53,723 nucleotides of DNA from the NCBI GenBank assembly GCA_964611385.1, contig CAZSXS010000014.1, positions 1 through 53,723 on the forward strand. The letters run 5' to 3'. Made by a program: the position numbers and the translations under genes. Origin of the DNA: CAZSXS01 sp964611385. GTDB taxonomy: Bacteria > Bacillota > Clostridia > Lachnospirales > CAYPQA01. The notes under the pieces were generated by a model. The model was not told where the DNA came from. It did not search any database and saw only the letters and a program-made list of their open reading frames with translations. Positions 34,174 through 42,955 of the stretch are shown piece by piece (the first letter of the stretch is position 1; every line of letters begins with the position of its first letter).

Positions 34174-34893
34174 ATGATTAAAGTTCAAGCACACAGAGGG
34201 GCTTCGGGTTATGCGCCTGAAAACACCCTTCCCTCTTTCAGGAAAGCGGTTGAAATGCAGGCGGATGGGATTGAGTGTGATGTACATTGCACCAAAGACA
34301 AGGTTATTGTGGTCTGCCATGACGAAACCATTGACAGAACCTCAAACGGCAAGGGTGCAATCGCCGACATGACGCTTGACGAGCTAAAGAAATATGATTT
34401 CGGCTGCCGTTATGCGCCGGAGTTTCAAGGCACACAGATCCCTACTCTTGAGGAAATGTTGGCTGTGGTTTCCGGCCTGGAGATCATTAACATAGAAATA
34501 AAGGTTCTGAGTGAGGAAGCCTTAGAGATTTTTTATAAGACCATCAAAAAGTTTAATGTGATTCAGCAGGTTCTTGTTTCCAGCTTTAACGCAGACAGCT
34601 TAAAGACCCTCAAGCAAATGCACAAGGATGTAAAAACCGCCTATCTTTATGGCGAGTACCCTGGTGATGTGATTGCATTTTGCAAGGAGATTGGAGCGGA
34701 TGCCATTCACCCGCACTGGAAGCCTCTGAACAAAGAAATAATAGCGACCGCTAAGGCGAATGGACTGGACATCAATCCCTGGACAGCCAATACCGAAGAG
34801 GAGATCCGTGCTTTGATAGACCTGGGCGTCACAGGCGTGATCACTGATTTCCCGGATCGGGCAAAGGCACTAGGATTCACAGCGATGCTGTGA
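34174..34893 (+). CDS. Glycerophosphodiester phosphodiesterase (UgpQ type)
   Basis: 239 aa cytoplasmic enzyme without a signal peptide. It hydrolyses glycerophosphodiesters to glycerol-3-phosphate and an alcohol. Motifs: AHRGASGYAPENT (catalytic His and metal Glu), GIECDVHCTKD, CHDETIDRT, NIEIK and PWTANT. The start at 34174 follows TTGGAGG. It is alone under its own promoter. Confidence 0.95.
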   Translation: MIKVQAHRGASGYAPENTLPSFRKAVEMQADGIECDVHCTKDKVIVVCHDETIDRTSNGKGAIADMTLDELKKYDFGCRYAPEFQGTQIPTLEEMLAVVSGLEIINIEIKVLSEEALEIFYKTIKKFNVIQQVLVSSFNADSLKTLKQMHKDVKTAYLYGEYPGDVIAFCKEIGADAIHPHWKPLNKEIIATAKANGLDINPWTANTEEEIRALIDLGVTGVITDFPDRAKALGFTAML

Positions 34894-34912
34894 GCGGCAT
34901 AAATGGCATAAG

Positions 34913-35002
34913 GCGATCCGATGAAAGCCTCATAAGGGATACCCGAATCGGCTTGCGATCAGCACGAGAGTAGGGCGGTGTCCCTTATGAGGCTTGTACG
35001 TA
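34913..35002 (+). repeat. Structured repeat element, copy B
   Basis: A 90-base element with a 15 bp perfect stem (34925-34939 with 34981-34995), extended by one wobble and three more pairs. The apical segment 34949-34965 (cggcttgcgatcagcac) matches copy A at 15 of 17 positions, and the 5' flank at 15 of 16. It sits between the GDPD gene and the HTH-FlhA gene, downstream of both. Strand is arbitrary. Confidence 0.7.
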
Positions 35003-35063
35003 GATACCCATGTTTCTTGGTACGTGCGGTAATATGAACACCCGTTGTAGTAAGGTTATGCAC

Positions 35064-35867
35064 TCAAATATTCTCCGCAATGTAAGCGCCAATAGCCTCC
35101 AGGCTGCTTGCAGATTCCTTGCTTGATTCTAGGCTATCCTCCAGCAATTCCAAAATTTTGATCAGGTTGCGGATCGGCTTACCTTTATCAATCAGAATAC
35201 CCAGGATTTTTTGCACAGTCCCATAGGAGATTTTGTCTGGGATATTGAGTGTTACAGCCGGATGCTTGGCTGTTACATTATCAATCAGGGTCTTGACGAC
35301 TTGCCTGTTGAGAATGTACTTATAATTTTTTACGCAAACCTCCTTTAGGTGTTGGTAGATGCTATCTCCGTTCACCCCTTCCAAGGAGGTTATTTTTTTT
35401 GAGTCCACAATCTGACCATAGATTCGTATTTGATATTCCAATTCCTCTAAGGTGCTTTCGTCTACCAATCGAATCAGGGGCAGCCAGTAACCATGCTCCT
35501 TGGCAAGAGACAACCTCATCGCTTGTAACCCTGCAAAATTGCTTTCGTTCTCTTGGATGAGCAGCGGTATAAATCCAGTTCCAAAGCAGAGCATGATGGG
35601 CTCTGCCAAGACCCAACTCATCAACCTTTTTTGTTCTGGTATTCCATCTTCTGGATTTAACTTAAGTTGTTCCACCGAAAGCAGATAGTCCACAGAGCAG
35701 TTTAACACCCGGCTTAGATAAGACAGAGTCTCTACGTCCGGCATTCCAACGCCCCGCTCCCACTTAGAAATGGCCTGAGGGGTCACCCCAAGCTTTATGG
35801 CTAATTCCTCCTGAGTCAATTTTTTGTTCCTTCTGGTTTCTGATAATATTTCGCCGAAGTCTTGCAT
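35064..35867 (-). CDS. XRE HTH regulator fused to a FlhA C-terminal-like domain
   Basis: 267 aa. Residues 1-65 are a standard HTH_3 domain (LTQEELAIKLGVTPQAISKWERG). Residues about 88-267 follow the cytoplasmic domain of FlhA, the flagellar export-gate protein. GFIPLL, MRLSLAKEHGYWLPLIRLVD, EYQIRIYGQIV, ILNRQVVKTLID, KISYGTVQKILGILI and PIRNLIKILELLED each have a clear FlhA counterpart. A middle stretch around the FlhA W-I segment is shortened. No membrane helix is left and no flagellar gene lies in the window. It could sense export status or simply reuse the fold for ligand or protein binding. An inverted repeat upstream may be its operator. Confidence 0.8.
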   Translation of the reverse strand: MQDFGEILSETRRNKKLTQEELAIKLGVTPQAISKWERGVGMPDVETLSYLSRVLNCSVDYLLSVEQLKLNPEDGIPEQKRLMSWVLAEPIMLCFGTGFIPLLIQENESNFAGLQAMRLSLAKEHGYWLPLIRLVDESTLEELEYQIRIYGQIVDSKKITSLEGVNGDSIYQHLKEVCVKNYKYILNRQVVKTLIDNVTAKHPAVTLNIPDKISYGTVQKILGILIDKGKPIRNLIKILELLEDSLESSKESASSLEAIGAYIAENI

Positions 35868-35898
35868 GTTTTTTCCTCCTTTAGATATTGGTTAGGCT

Positions 35899-35924
35899 AT
35901 CGTTTAACTGAACAACCGAACGAT
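35899..35924. promoter_or_regulatory. Inverted repeat upstream of the HTH-FlhA gene
   Basis: atcgtt (35899-35904) and aacgat (35919-35924), 14 bases apart, 32 bases before the start codon. Possible autoregulatory site. The rest of the 35868-36122 gap shows nothing else I can name. Confidence 0.35.
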
Positions 35925-36122
35925 TGAGTTCTTATAGAGTGTAGCAGATTATAAGCAGAAGTAAATGAACGCTCTGTTGATTTCAAACACAACCGCATAG
36001 GGTTGGTGAAGTATGGTTGTGGCTGTATTGAAGCAGGTTATCATCTGTGACAGAAAGTAGGCACAATCTATACAGATGTCTATTTGAACCTACGCGTTAT
36101 TTGATTGATATTCATTTTGAAG

Positions 36123-36151
36123 TTGTTTTTTCTGCAAGTTTCGAGTATAAT
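36123..36151 (+). promoter_or_regulatory. Promoter of the type III toxin-antitoxin locus
   Basis: TTGTTT (36123-36128), 17-base spacer, TATAAT (36146-36151). Transcription starts near 36158, about 20 bases before the RNA repeats. Confidence 0.7.
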
Positions 36152-36180
36152 AATAGTGCAGCAAAGAAATTCAACTGCTA

Positions 36181-36284
36181 ATTCTGGTGCTTCGCCACCG
36201 TAAGCGCGACTTGTATATTCTCAGTACTTCGCCACTGTAAGTGCGACTTGTATATTCTCGGCGCTTCGCCGCCGTAAGTGCGAC
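36181..36284 (+). ncRNA. Type III antitoxin RNA repeat array (ToxI-like)
   Basis: Contiguous repeat units at 36181-36216, 36217-36253 and 36254-about 36284, i.e. roughly 2.8 copies of 36-37 bases. Each has attctc, then a short hairpin around cttcgcc, then gtaagtgcgac. In ToxI and AntiQ RNAs each 34-37 nt unit is cut by the toxin and folds as a pseudoknot that inhibits it. Position between promoter and terminator, just before toxN, fits exactly. There are no spacers, so this is not CRISPR. Confidence 0.88.
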
Positions 36285-36292
36285 CATAATGC

Positions 36293-36324
36293 GAGGGGCG
36301 GTTACAAAACCGACCCTCATTTTT
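36293..36324 (+). terminator. Attenuating terminator between antitoxin RNA and toxin gene
   Basis: Stem gaggg-g-cggtt with aaccg-a-ccctc (one mismatch), loop acaa, then TTTTT. In type III loci such a leaky terminator makes antitoxin RNA exceed toxin mRNA. Confidence 0.85.
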
Positions 36325-36341
36325 AAGTATGGGAGAAAAAC

Positions 36342-36848
36342 ATGGATAAGCAATTGGATTTTTATGAAGTAAGAGTTGATTACATATCATATTTGCGTAA
36401 CTTTGATTCAAAAGTTCCGAAGATAGATTATTCTGCTACAAGCAAGCATGATAAGTTCCTGTGTGGAATTGTGTTATTCGTAAACGGTCATGATTATTTT
36501 GCACCAATATCATCTTTTGCGACTGCACAACGCACGAATATAATAATAAAAAATGAAGAAGGCAAAGCCATATCCAGCATACGATTTTCTTTTATGATTC
36601 CTGTTCCATTGTACGCGGTTTCAATAAAACGAATTAAAGATGAGCCTTCTTTAGAGTATAGGCGCTTGCTTGATTTAGAATTGCGATTTTGTCAGAAAAA
36701 TTCAAAGGCCATACATCGGTTAGCAAAATACGTTTATAGTACTGTCGTGAAGAAACAAGACCAAATAATGGTTGAAAATTGTTGCGATTTCCAGAGGCTC
36801 GAAACCGCTTGTGCTAAATACCTCTTGAATTTTGGAGAGAGCGAGTAG
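36342..36848 (+). CDS. toxN: Type III toxin-antitoxin endoribonuclease, ToxN/AbiQ family
   Basis: 168 aa, the usual size. It opens with LDFYEVRVDYISYLRNFDSKVP, closely following the ToxN N terminus (FYxIxxxYIxYLxxFDxKVP). Then come GIVLFVNGHDYFAPISS and the FMIP motif (residues 84-87), followed by a helical C-terminal half. ToxN cuts its own antitoxin precursor and cellular or phage RNAs; freed toxin causes growth arrest or abortive phage infection. A GGGAG site precedes the ATG, and the antitoxin array and terminator are directly upstream. Complete and apparently intact. Confidence 0.92.
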   Translation: MDKQLDFYEVRVDYISYLRNFDSKVPKIDYSATSKHDKFLCGIVLFVNGHDYFAPISSFATAQRTNIIIKNEEGKAISSIRFSFMIPVPLYAVSIKRIKDEPSLEYRRLLDLELRFCQKNSKAIHRLAKYVYSTVVKKQDQIMVENCCDFQRLETACAKYLLNFGESE

Positions 36849-36910
36849 ATCCCAAAAACAAACTTACATTGGCTAAACAATCCAAAATAGATTATTTAGC
36901 ACAAAACATC

Positions 36911-36938
36911 AAAAGGCCGTCATTTCTGACGGCCTTTT
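36911..36938 (+). terminator. Rho-independent terminator after toxN
   Basis: Stem aaaaggccgtca/tgacggcctttt with loop tttc. It could work in both directions and also close the GH36 transcript. Confidence 0.9.
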
Positions 36939-37031
36939 CGTATTATACGCTTTATTAATTTGTTAACGCTTTCACTATCTCAAAACACCTTGAAAAGCCG
37001 GGCGGTTATACAAACTTAAAATTATAACTGC

Positions 37032-39134
37032 TTAAAAACAAATCGCAATAAACGGCTTTTCCTCCGTCTCGCAGTCCACAAGATACAGTTTCCCTTTTTG
37101 CTCCCAAGGCGTTTCTTTGCCATTGACCGTAAAACTTTTCGGCGGCAGTTCAGAAAAGAAGCCAAAGCAACCGCCTTGAATCAGCCAGATGTAGGCCTTA
37201 TCACCGTACAGCTCTGCTTTTTCTATGGTAGCTGGGGAAAGATATTTGCCAATCAAACCTAGGGGGCAGAAGTGCTTGGCCGGAAGCAGCAGAAACAGAG
37301 CCACATCGTTTGAAGACAGGGTAAAGGCGTAAGCGTCTTCTCTTGAAAGCACAGAGCCTTCTTTTGCACACCAATCATACAGCCAGTATTGATCCTCCTT
37401 CAGCGCCGGAATGTCCCCTAGGGTTAGACGGCAGGGAGGATTTTTTTCGTTTTCATCTTCAAAGCTGAATGCTGCCACCATCGTGCAGTCCCTATAGCGG
37501 TTAAAGAGTTTGAGCACGGTAAATTGCAGGAGGCAATCAAGCGTAGGCAAGCCTACCTCCTCGCAGCGTAGAACGGTACCATCCTTGCTAATCAGCGGCA
37601 GAAGATATTTGGGATCCGTTTGGGCAACCTTGTCGCTGGTGTAAACGGGGCCGCCGCTTACCGCACGGAGGAATGAATTTTGGCGGCTTATGTCCACTAT
37701 GGTTTTTTGCTCATCGTCCAAGGCCATCCGATGATTACTCCAGAACATATCCCAGTCACCCCAGTAGAACTGTCCATGCAGAAGGGAGTTGAAGCCGTTT
37801 TGGAGGGCGTGTTCCCGGAAGCCATCCTTTACCTCCGGCACAAAGTCGTCACTACTCCGGCTCAGGGCAGCATTCGGTCTGTTCCAGATTTCTTCCGGAG
37901 CCATGCCCATGCAGTGGATGATGTTATTATCAAAATGCAGAGACACCGAGGCTTCCAAGCCTTGCTGCACCCCTCTGGAAGCCTCGCCAAAGGTCTTTTG
38001 CCCGCTGTAAAAGATGGAAACGGCGCTTTGGCTGTCCACCTTTACAAAGTCCACCCCCTGCTCCTTCAAAAAGCGATGCCAGTGATTCCAAAAGCCAAAG
38101 CATTCATGGGCTTCAAAGGAAGGGATCTGCCGCCCATCAGGCAGTGTTTTCAAATAGGGCTTTAGGACATTAGACACATGATCTTGGGCAAGCCCATTCC
38201 AATACCCCATAATAGCCTGCCAGACACCCACATAGGAGACTTGATATTCCGTCTTGATCTTTTCGATGGTTTTCGCCAGACCCTCTGGAAACCTTTCTTC
38301 CGCCACTGAAAGCCCCTTTAGTTCCAGGCGCTTATAATCCGCGTCAGACCAGCCGTCATCAATCAGCACCCAGTCCACAGGTATTTTTTTCTCTTTCAAT
38401 TCATCCAGCTTTTCAAAAATTCCCTTGGCACTTACTTCCTTATAAAATGCGTCCCAGCTACACCAGCCCAGCTTTTTAAATTTTTCTGGGAAAGCCTTTT
38501 CACTCCGGTGCCGAACAGGAGCCTTTGCGGCTTGAATCAGCTTTTTGGATGCAGTTTCAAGACAAAGGTAGGGATCCTTACCTTTGCAAAGGATAAAGGC
38601 ACTTTCTGCACAGCGATTCAAGCCGTTACAGTTGGAGGAAAGCTTGACTTGAATGCCCTTCTTGGAGCCAGAAAGATCAGAACGATACTGACTTCCGCAA
38701 AGACTCATCATAATATAGAAGAGATCCCCCTCTTGCCAAAGTAAAAGCTGGGTTCTTTCGGGGATGTTTTCCTCTCCCGTAAACTGTACGGGTCGCAGCC
38801 ACCATTCCTTATGCTGATAGACGGCCAGATAGGCTCTTTGAGCAGAGGAGTCCGTACAGGTGGTTTCCGATATCGGCCTGTCCCCCTTCTCCGAAGCAAA
38901 GCGCAAATTAATGGCTTGGCTTGGACTAAAATAATTCTGTTTTTTGAAAAGGGGCGAAGCGGGCTTCAACTCCGAGCAAACACTAAAAATAGCACTGTCT
39001 TCATCGAAAACAGTGCTTATCTTTGTGTGATGCAAGTGGTTATCAAATTCCAGGTCTCCGTCCTTCTGAATCGTATTGATATCAATCAAGCTTCCATCGG
39101 CTAGATTGATTTGAACTGAACTTAATTTAAGCAT
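37032..39134 (-). CDS. GH36-type alpha-galactosidase / raffinose-synthase (Sip1) family protein
   Basis: About 700 aa. The TIM-barrel domain has LGWCSWDAFY, VLIDDGW, DFVKVDSQ (nucleophile Asp in KVD) and SRSSDDF (acid/base). These match the raffinose-synthase branch of GH36, whose bacterial members are mostly alpha-galactosidases. Beta domains flank the barrel. No signal peptide, so it acts on imported sugars. The ATG at 39134 overlaps the lacI-family stop by a few bases; a TTG at 39155 would add seven residues. Last gene of the sugar operon. Confidence 0.85.
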   Translation of the reverse strand: MLKLSSVQINLADGSLIDINTIQKDGDLEFDNHLHHTKISTVFDEDSAIFSVCSELKPASPLFKKQNYFSPSQAINLRFASEKGDRPISETTCTDSSAQRAYLAVYQHKEWWLRPVQFTGEENIPERTQLLLWQEGDLFYIMMSLCGSQYRSDLSGSKKGIQVKLSSNCNGLNRCAESAFILCKGKDPYLCLETASKKLIQAAKAPVRHRSEKAFPEKFKKLGWCSWDAFYKEVSAKGIFEKLDELKEKKIPVDWVLIDDGWSDADYKRLELKGLSVAEERFPEGLAKTIEKIKTEYQVSYVGVWQAIMGYWNGLAQDHVSNVLKPYLKTLPDGRQIPSFEAHECFGFWNHWHRFLKEQGVDFVKVDSQSAVSIFYSGQKTFGEASRGVQQGLEASVSLHFDNNIIHCMGMAPEEIWNRPNAALSRSSDDFVPEVKDGFREHALQNGFNSLLHGQFYWGDWDMFWSNHRMALDDEQKTIVDISRQNSFLRAVSGGPVYTSDKVAQTDPKYLLPLISKDGTVLRCEEVGLPTLDCLLQFTVLKLFNRYRDCTMVAAFSFEDENEKNPPCRLTLGDIPALKEDQYWLYDWCAKEGSVLSREDAYAFTLSSNDVALFLLLPAKHFCPLGLIGKYLSPATIEKAELYGDKAYIWLIQGGCFGFFSELPPKSFTVNGKETPWEQKGKLYLVDCETEEKPFIAICF

Positions 39135-40162
39135 GATACCATATTCACTCCACAACTTTGATTTTCAATAAATTGCGTCTTTAAAACATAAACACCATTT
39201 TCTTTTTGGTACTGTCCGGGTTGAGGCTCTTCCAGCAAAAGGCTTACAGCAAGGGATCCCTGTGCTTGCATCTGCTGGTCGATGGTTGTCAATTTTGGCG
39301 AAAGAGACACAGACAGCATCGTATGATCGCAGCCGATCACAGACAAGTCCTGGGGAATCTTGATATTAAGCTGCTCAGCTGCTTGATAAAGCCCAACAGC
39401 GATCATCTCATTCGCACAGAGGACAGCTGTAGGGCGATTTTTTTGACTCAAAAGCGCAAGGCCCCGTTCATAGCCACTTTCCATTGAGTATTGTCCAACC
39501 GACACATTTTCCTGCACGTTCTCCAGACCTTGTTGGCGCAAGCCATCTCGATAGGCTTGCAAGCGTTGGTTCGCACTTTCGTATTGAAGATCGCCAGCCA
39601 TATAGGCAATATTGCGATGACCCAGGCGGCAAATATAGCGGACAGCCTCCAAGGTACCCTCATAATTAGTGGTGGCAATGGCATCCACCTCTATCGAGGG
39701 GTAAGACAGATAATCCAGGAGGACGATTTTAATCTTTTTAGAATACTCACAAAGCTCGTCATAGCGAAGCTGAGACTTAGCAATGATGATACCGGCAACC
39801 TGTCGGGACAAAAGCTCATTGAGGATCCGAACTTCCTCTTTGGAATTCCGATTGGTCATACAGAGCAAGGTGCTATAGCCTTTCGCCGTGGCCTCATCGG
39901 AGACACCCTGGGCTACGATAGGGTAATAGGGGTTGGAAATCGTAGGCAGGATCAGACCAATCACAGAGCTACGATTAGAGCGGAGCTGCTTTGCCATCAT
40001 ATTCGGAACAAATTTCAGATCCTCCATGGCTTTCTGCACTTTTTTTCTATTTTCATCTTTTACACTGGAATAGTTATTTATGACATTTGAGACCGTGCCC
40101 AGGGACACGCCTGCCAGTCTAGCCACGTTTTTCATTGTTACCCTTTCATCGGTACGATTCAT
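39122..40162 (-). CDS. LacI-family transcriptional regulator
   Basis: 346 aa. The HTH starts MKNVARLAGVSLGTVSNVINN with the hinge helix PNMMAKQLRSNRS, followed by a periplasmic-binding-protein-like sensor with VIGLILPTISNPYYP, NYEGTLEAVRYI and SVIGCD. It is the only regulator in the sugar operon and likely acts on the dyad at 48121. The start is the ATG after AGGAGG; the open frame runs 57 codons further upstream, but only through a G/C-rich repeat. Confidence 0.95.
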   Translation of the reverse strand: MNRTDERVTMKNVARLAGVSLGTVSNVINNYSSVKDENRKKVQKAMEDLKFVPNMMAKQLRSNRSSVIGLILPTISNPYYPIVAQGVSDEATAKGYSTLLCMTNRNSKEEVRILNELLSRQVAGIIIAKSQLRYDELCEYSKKIKIVLLDYLSYPSIEVDAIATTNYEGTLEAVRYICRLGHRNIAYMAGDLQYESANQRLQAYRDGLRQQGLENVQENVSVGQYSMESGYERGLALLSQKNRPTAVLCANEMIAVGLYQAAEQLNIKIPQDLSVIGCDHTMLSVSLSPKLTTIDQQMQAQGSLAVSLLLEEPQPGQYQKENGVYVLKTQFIENQSCGVNMVSCLN

Positions 40163-40193
40163 AAACACCTCCTGGTTGATAATAAAGACCGCA

Positions 40194-40253
40194 GGGGGAG
40201 GGGGCGGAAAACTTTTTTTCAAACGGCAAAAAAAGTCTTCCGTCCCCTCCCCC
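40194..40253. repeat. 26 bp G/C-tract hairpin in the lacI-family leader
   Basis: Arms 40194-40219 and 40228-40253 pair at all but one position (one G-T wobble), loop of eight bases. The stem combines a G5-A-G5/C-tract part and an A/T part. It lies 32 bases before the start codon. Overlapping it on the minus strand, 40244-40269 carries four G runs (G6, G3, G6, G4) with loops AGA, TGC and A, a canonical G-quadruplex motif. Confidence 0.8.
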
Positions 40254-40270
40254 CGCACCCTCTCCCCCCA

Positions 40271-40380
40271 CCTTTCAAAAAAGTCGGACGTTGGGGGGAG
40301 TACTGTAACACATAAATTTGAAGGGTCTGGCAAAATCTACGTAGGATTCACACCTCACCTATGTTCGGCTTTTTTGAAAG
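40271..40380. repeat. Dispersed intergenic repeat, copy 1, bounded by inverted repeat
   Basis: Ends 40272-40288 and 40364-40380 are inverted repeats matching at 15 of 17 (ctttcaaaaaag...). The left 50 bases resemble 42956-43008, in the gap upstream of the GH38 gene. The right arm may also terminate the GH38 transcript. Confidence 0.5.
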
Positions 40381-40384
40381 AAAC

Positions 40385-42910
40385 TTACTGAATAACATCC
40401 TCGAGTAAATTGGTCTCTTCCACGCTTTTTTCTCCATCAAAAGGAACAAAGAGGGTTTTTATTTCAGAGGGCGCAAAGTTGAGGGTGAGAGTCCTGCCTA
40501 GTTTGGCAAGATTTACAGATACTTTGCTGCGAATGCCTGCGGCTTCGTAGAAGCGAAGGATGAAACCGGCTCCGTCCTCGGCCATTTTGACAGCAGTTAA
40601 AAGGACGCTGGTGCTTTGGCTGCTGTCGGCGTTTGGATCCTTGGCTATGCTCTTGTCGTAGAAGTCAGATTCCAGTTCCTTGATGCTTATGAAGCTGTCT
40701 GCTGCTGGCAGATTGCCGGAGTGGAAGGTTTCGAAAACGGCGTAAGGTGCTTGATTAAGGGACTGGGAAGACTGGAAAATGCCCGCTTTTTCAAAGCTAC
40801 CATCATGAAGATGCAGTCGGTAGGTAAAGCGTTGTTTCCCGTTGTCAATGAAGCTGTAGTGCGCTTCGGGATCCGGAACCAGGGGATCGTGATAAGCAAA
40901 TATAGGGCTACGTAAAAGACTCAGACTCACAACTTGGTTGTTGATATCGTAGGCGGTCTTTCCATCATTGATAAAGGCCAAGCCTACCAACTCTTGCGCA
41001 CGTCCGCGAACTTCTCCGCTAACGTCTACCCAAGTTTGCATGGGGTATTCGTCCCCGTCCGAGGCCCGCTCAGTATAGCCATAGGGTGTTTCTGCGATGG
41101 CCTTTCTGAAATGCAAATTGAGTGGGAACTGTAGCTTCAGCATTTTGAATTGCTCACGCCAGTCGATTTCCACTTGGACATCCACATAGGGCATATCCTG
41201 GTATACACTAAAATCCTGTATCATTTTCGAACTTTCATAGCTACTCATGACACGGATGGTACTTTTAACTGGGCCAGTTTCAAGGGGAATGATCCGATCG
41301 GCCTTAAACTGACCAAGCACTTTGTTAAAGCGACGGATGCCATGACTCCAAGTATCGCTCTTGTCTTCTATCACTACAGGAACAGCCCCAGGGCCGACCA
41401 GTAATTCCATGTTGGTATCCTTCTTGAATAAGGACTTCAAGTACCCATTTTCGTCAATTTCAAGGCGCAGGTAAGTCCCTTCCAGTACCTTTCCATCGTT
41501 GAAAATCGGTTCAAAGCTCTTTTGGATTGTGCCGCTTTCCTCTGTGTCTTGCTCCTGGTTGATAGGTGCAAGCTTACGCAAGCAATACAGTTGGTAGCCC
41601 AAGGCCGGAAGCTCTGCCATAAAAGCAAGCTTGGAGCGACCGCCGCTTGTTGCGGAGGATCTAAGCCTCTGGAAGGGGATTTCTTGCTGCTTGTGATCAA
41701 AGAGGGCGTAGTCTGCCGGAATGGAGCGCGATTCAATCGTCACTAGACTGGTCAGTGAGAATCCACAGGGGTTGAACACAACGATGGGGTACATGTGCTC
41801 CTCAAAGTCGATGTTAATCCGCCAGGAGATTGCTGAAACACTGTCATGAAGACATTCAAGACCCAAGTTCAATGCCTGTCCATAGCTGTCTCGGGCATCG
41901 TCGTAGGCTTCCTCTAGGCAGCAGCCATCCAATATATCATGAAACTGATTAAAGAGTACCTTTTTCCAGGCAGTAGTCAGCTCTTCCTTGCGGTAGGGGT
42001 GCTTCGTTAAGACAGAGGACAGAACCCCTAATTTTTCTGCCATCATCAGCCGATTTTCAGCTCGGCGGTTCAGCATTTTCACAGGTGAGTTCACCGAATA
42101 GCAGCCGGAAGCATGATGCAGCAAGTCTGAACAGACAACAGGCAGGGTCTTGCCCTCCAGAGCCGCAAAAAATTGATCTGGTGAGCTTAAGCGTAATCTT
42201 GGTAGATCCTGATCTTTGTCCATTTCAAGGATGGAACGGATGTTTTCCTTAGTCGGGCCGCCGCCGTGGTTGCCGACTCCGTAAAAACACATGGCACTAT
42301 CCATGTCTTGCTTGATTTCCAGAGCACAGCGCTTCACATGACCGCTGATTTCCTTTGGCCAGGTGCAGTATTCATAAGGAATCCGAAAAGCCTTGACCTG
42401 ACTTCCGTCTGGAGATTCCCAAAGAAATGCAGGGGCAGGCAAACCCATTTCATGAGGGCCGGGACGCATGAACACATAGGCATCCATACCGGACTTTTTC
42501 AAAATCTGCGGCAGACTTGCGCTGTGGCCGAAGCTATCCACATTGTAGCCCGTCTTGGCCATCGTGCCCAGCTTTTCCCGGAAGAAGCGCTGTCCATATA
42601 AGCCGTGCCGCGCGAAGCTTTCGCCGGTGGGAATGTTGCAGTCCGGCTGCACCCACCAGCCGTTACAAATCACCCAACGCCCTTCCTTTACCCGTTCTTT
42701 GATTTCCTCCAAGAGATCGGGGTCGTTCCGCTCTATCCACTCATAATAAGAAGCGGAGCTGGAGGTAAAAATAAAATCATCAAACTCCTTCATTCTATCC
42801 AAAGCCGAGCGAAACGTCGCCTTAATTTCCTGAAAACCATCCGGCCACTGCCACAGCCACACCGGATCAATATGCGCATTTCCTATCATGTACAAGGTAC
42901 CATTTTTCAT
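40385..42910 (-). CDS. GH38 alpha-mannosidase
   Basis: 841 aa. It has NAHIDPVWLWQWPDG (zinc ligands), the nucleophile region GYNVDSFGH, GNHGGGPT and FNQFHDIL, then the long beta-sandwich C-terminal half. No signal peptide, so cytoplasmic, cleaving alpha-mannosyl linkages of imported oligosaccharides. The start at 42910 follows AAGGGAT; the frame is open 27 codons further but through an intergenic repeat. It sits between the class II aldolase and lacI-family genes. Confidence 0.93.
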   Translation of the reverse strand: MKNGTLYMIGNAHIDPVWLWQWPDGFQEIKATFRSALDRMKEFDDFIFTSSSASYYEWIERNDPDLLEEIKERVKEGRWVICNGWWVQPDCNIPTGESFARHGLYGQRFFREKLGTMAKTGYNVDSFGHSASLPQILKKSGMDAYVFMRPGPHEMGLPAPAFLWESPDGSQVKAFRIPYEYCTWPKEISGHVKRCALEIKQDMDSAMCFYGVGNHGGGPTKENIRSILEMDKDQDLPRLRLSSPDQFFAALEGKTLPVVCSDLLHHASGCYSVNSPVKMLNRRAENRLMMAEKLGVLSSVLTKHPYRKEELTTAWKKVLFNQFHDILDGCCLEEAYDDARDSYGQALNLGLECLHDSVSAISWRINIDFEEHMYPIVVFNPCGFSLTSLVTIESRSIPADYALFDHKQQEIPFQRLRSSATSGGRSKLAFMAELPALGYQLYCLRKLAPINQEQDTEESGTIQKSFEPIFNDGKVLEGTYLRLEIDENGYLKSLFKKDTNMELLVGPGAVPVVIEDKSDTWSHGIRRFNKVLGQFKADRIIPLETGPVKSTIRVMSSYESSKMIQDFSVYQDMPYVDVQVEIDWREQFKMLKLQFPLNLHFRKAIAETPYGYTERASDGDEYPMQTWVDVSGEVRGRAQELVGLAFINDGKTAYDINNQVVSLSLLRSPIFAYHDPLVPDPEAHYSFIDNGKQRFTYRLHLHDGSFEKAGIFQSSQSLNQAPYAVFETFHSGNLPAADSFISIKELESDFYDKSIAKDPNADSSQSTSVLLTAVKMAEDGAGFILRFYEAAGIRSKVSVNLAKLGRTLTLNFAPSEIKTLFVPFDGEKSVEETNLLEDVIQ

Positions 42911-42955
42911 ATCAAGTATCCCTTTCCTATTGTGAATTTGACTATATTCTCTAAG

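Noticed and set aside
36181..36284. Short tandem array as a CRISPR
   Set aside because: Units are contiguous with no unique spacers, no cas genes are near, and a toxN gene follows directly; a type III antitoxin array explains it.
40163..40333. Longer N terminus for the LacI-family protein
   Set aside because: The extra 57 codons translate a G/C-rich intergenic hairpin and repeat; a strong AGGAGG sits before the internal ATG at 40162.
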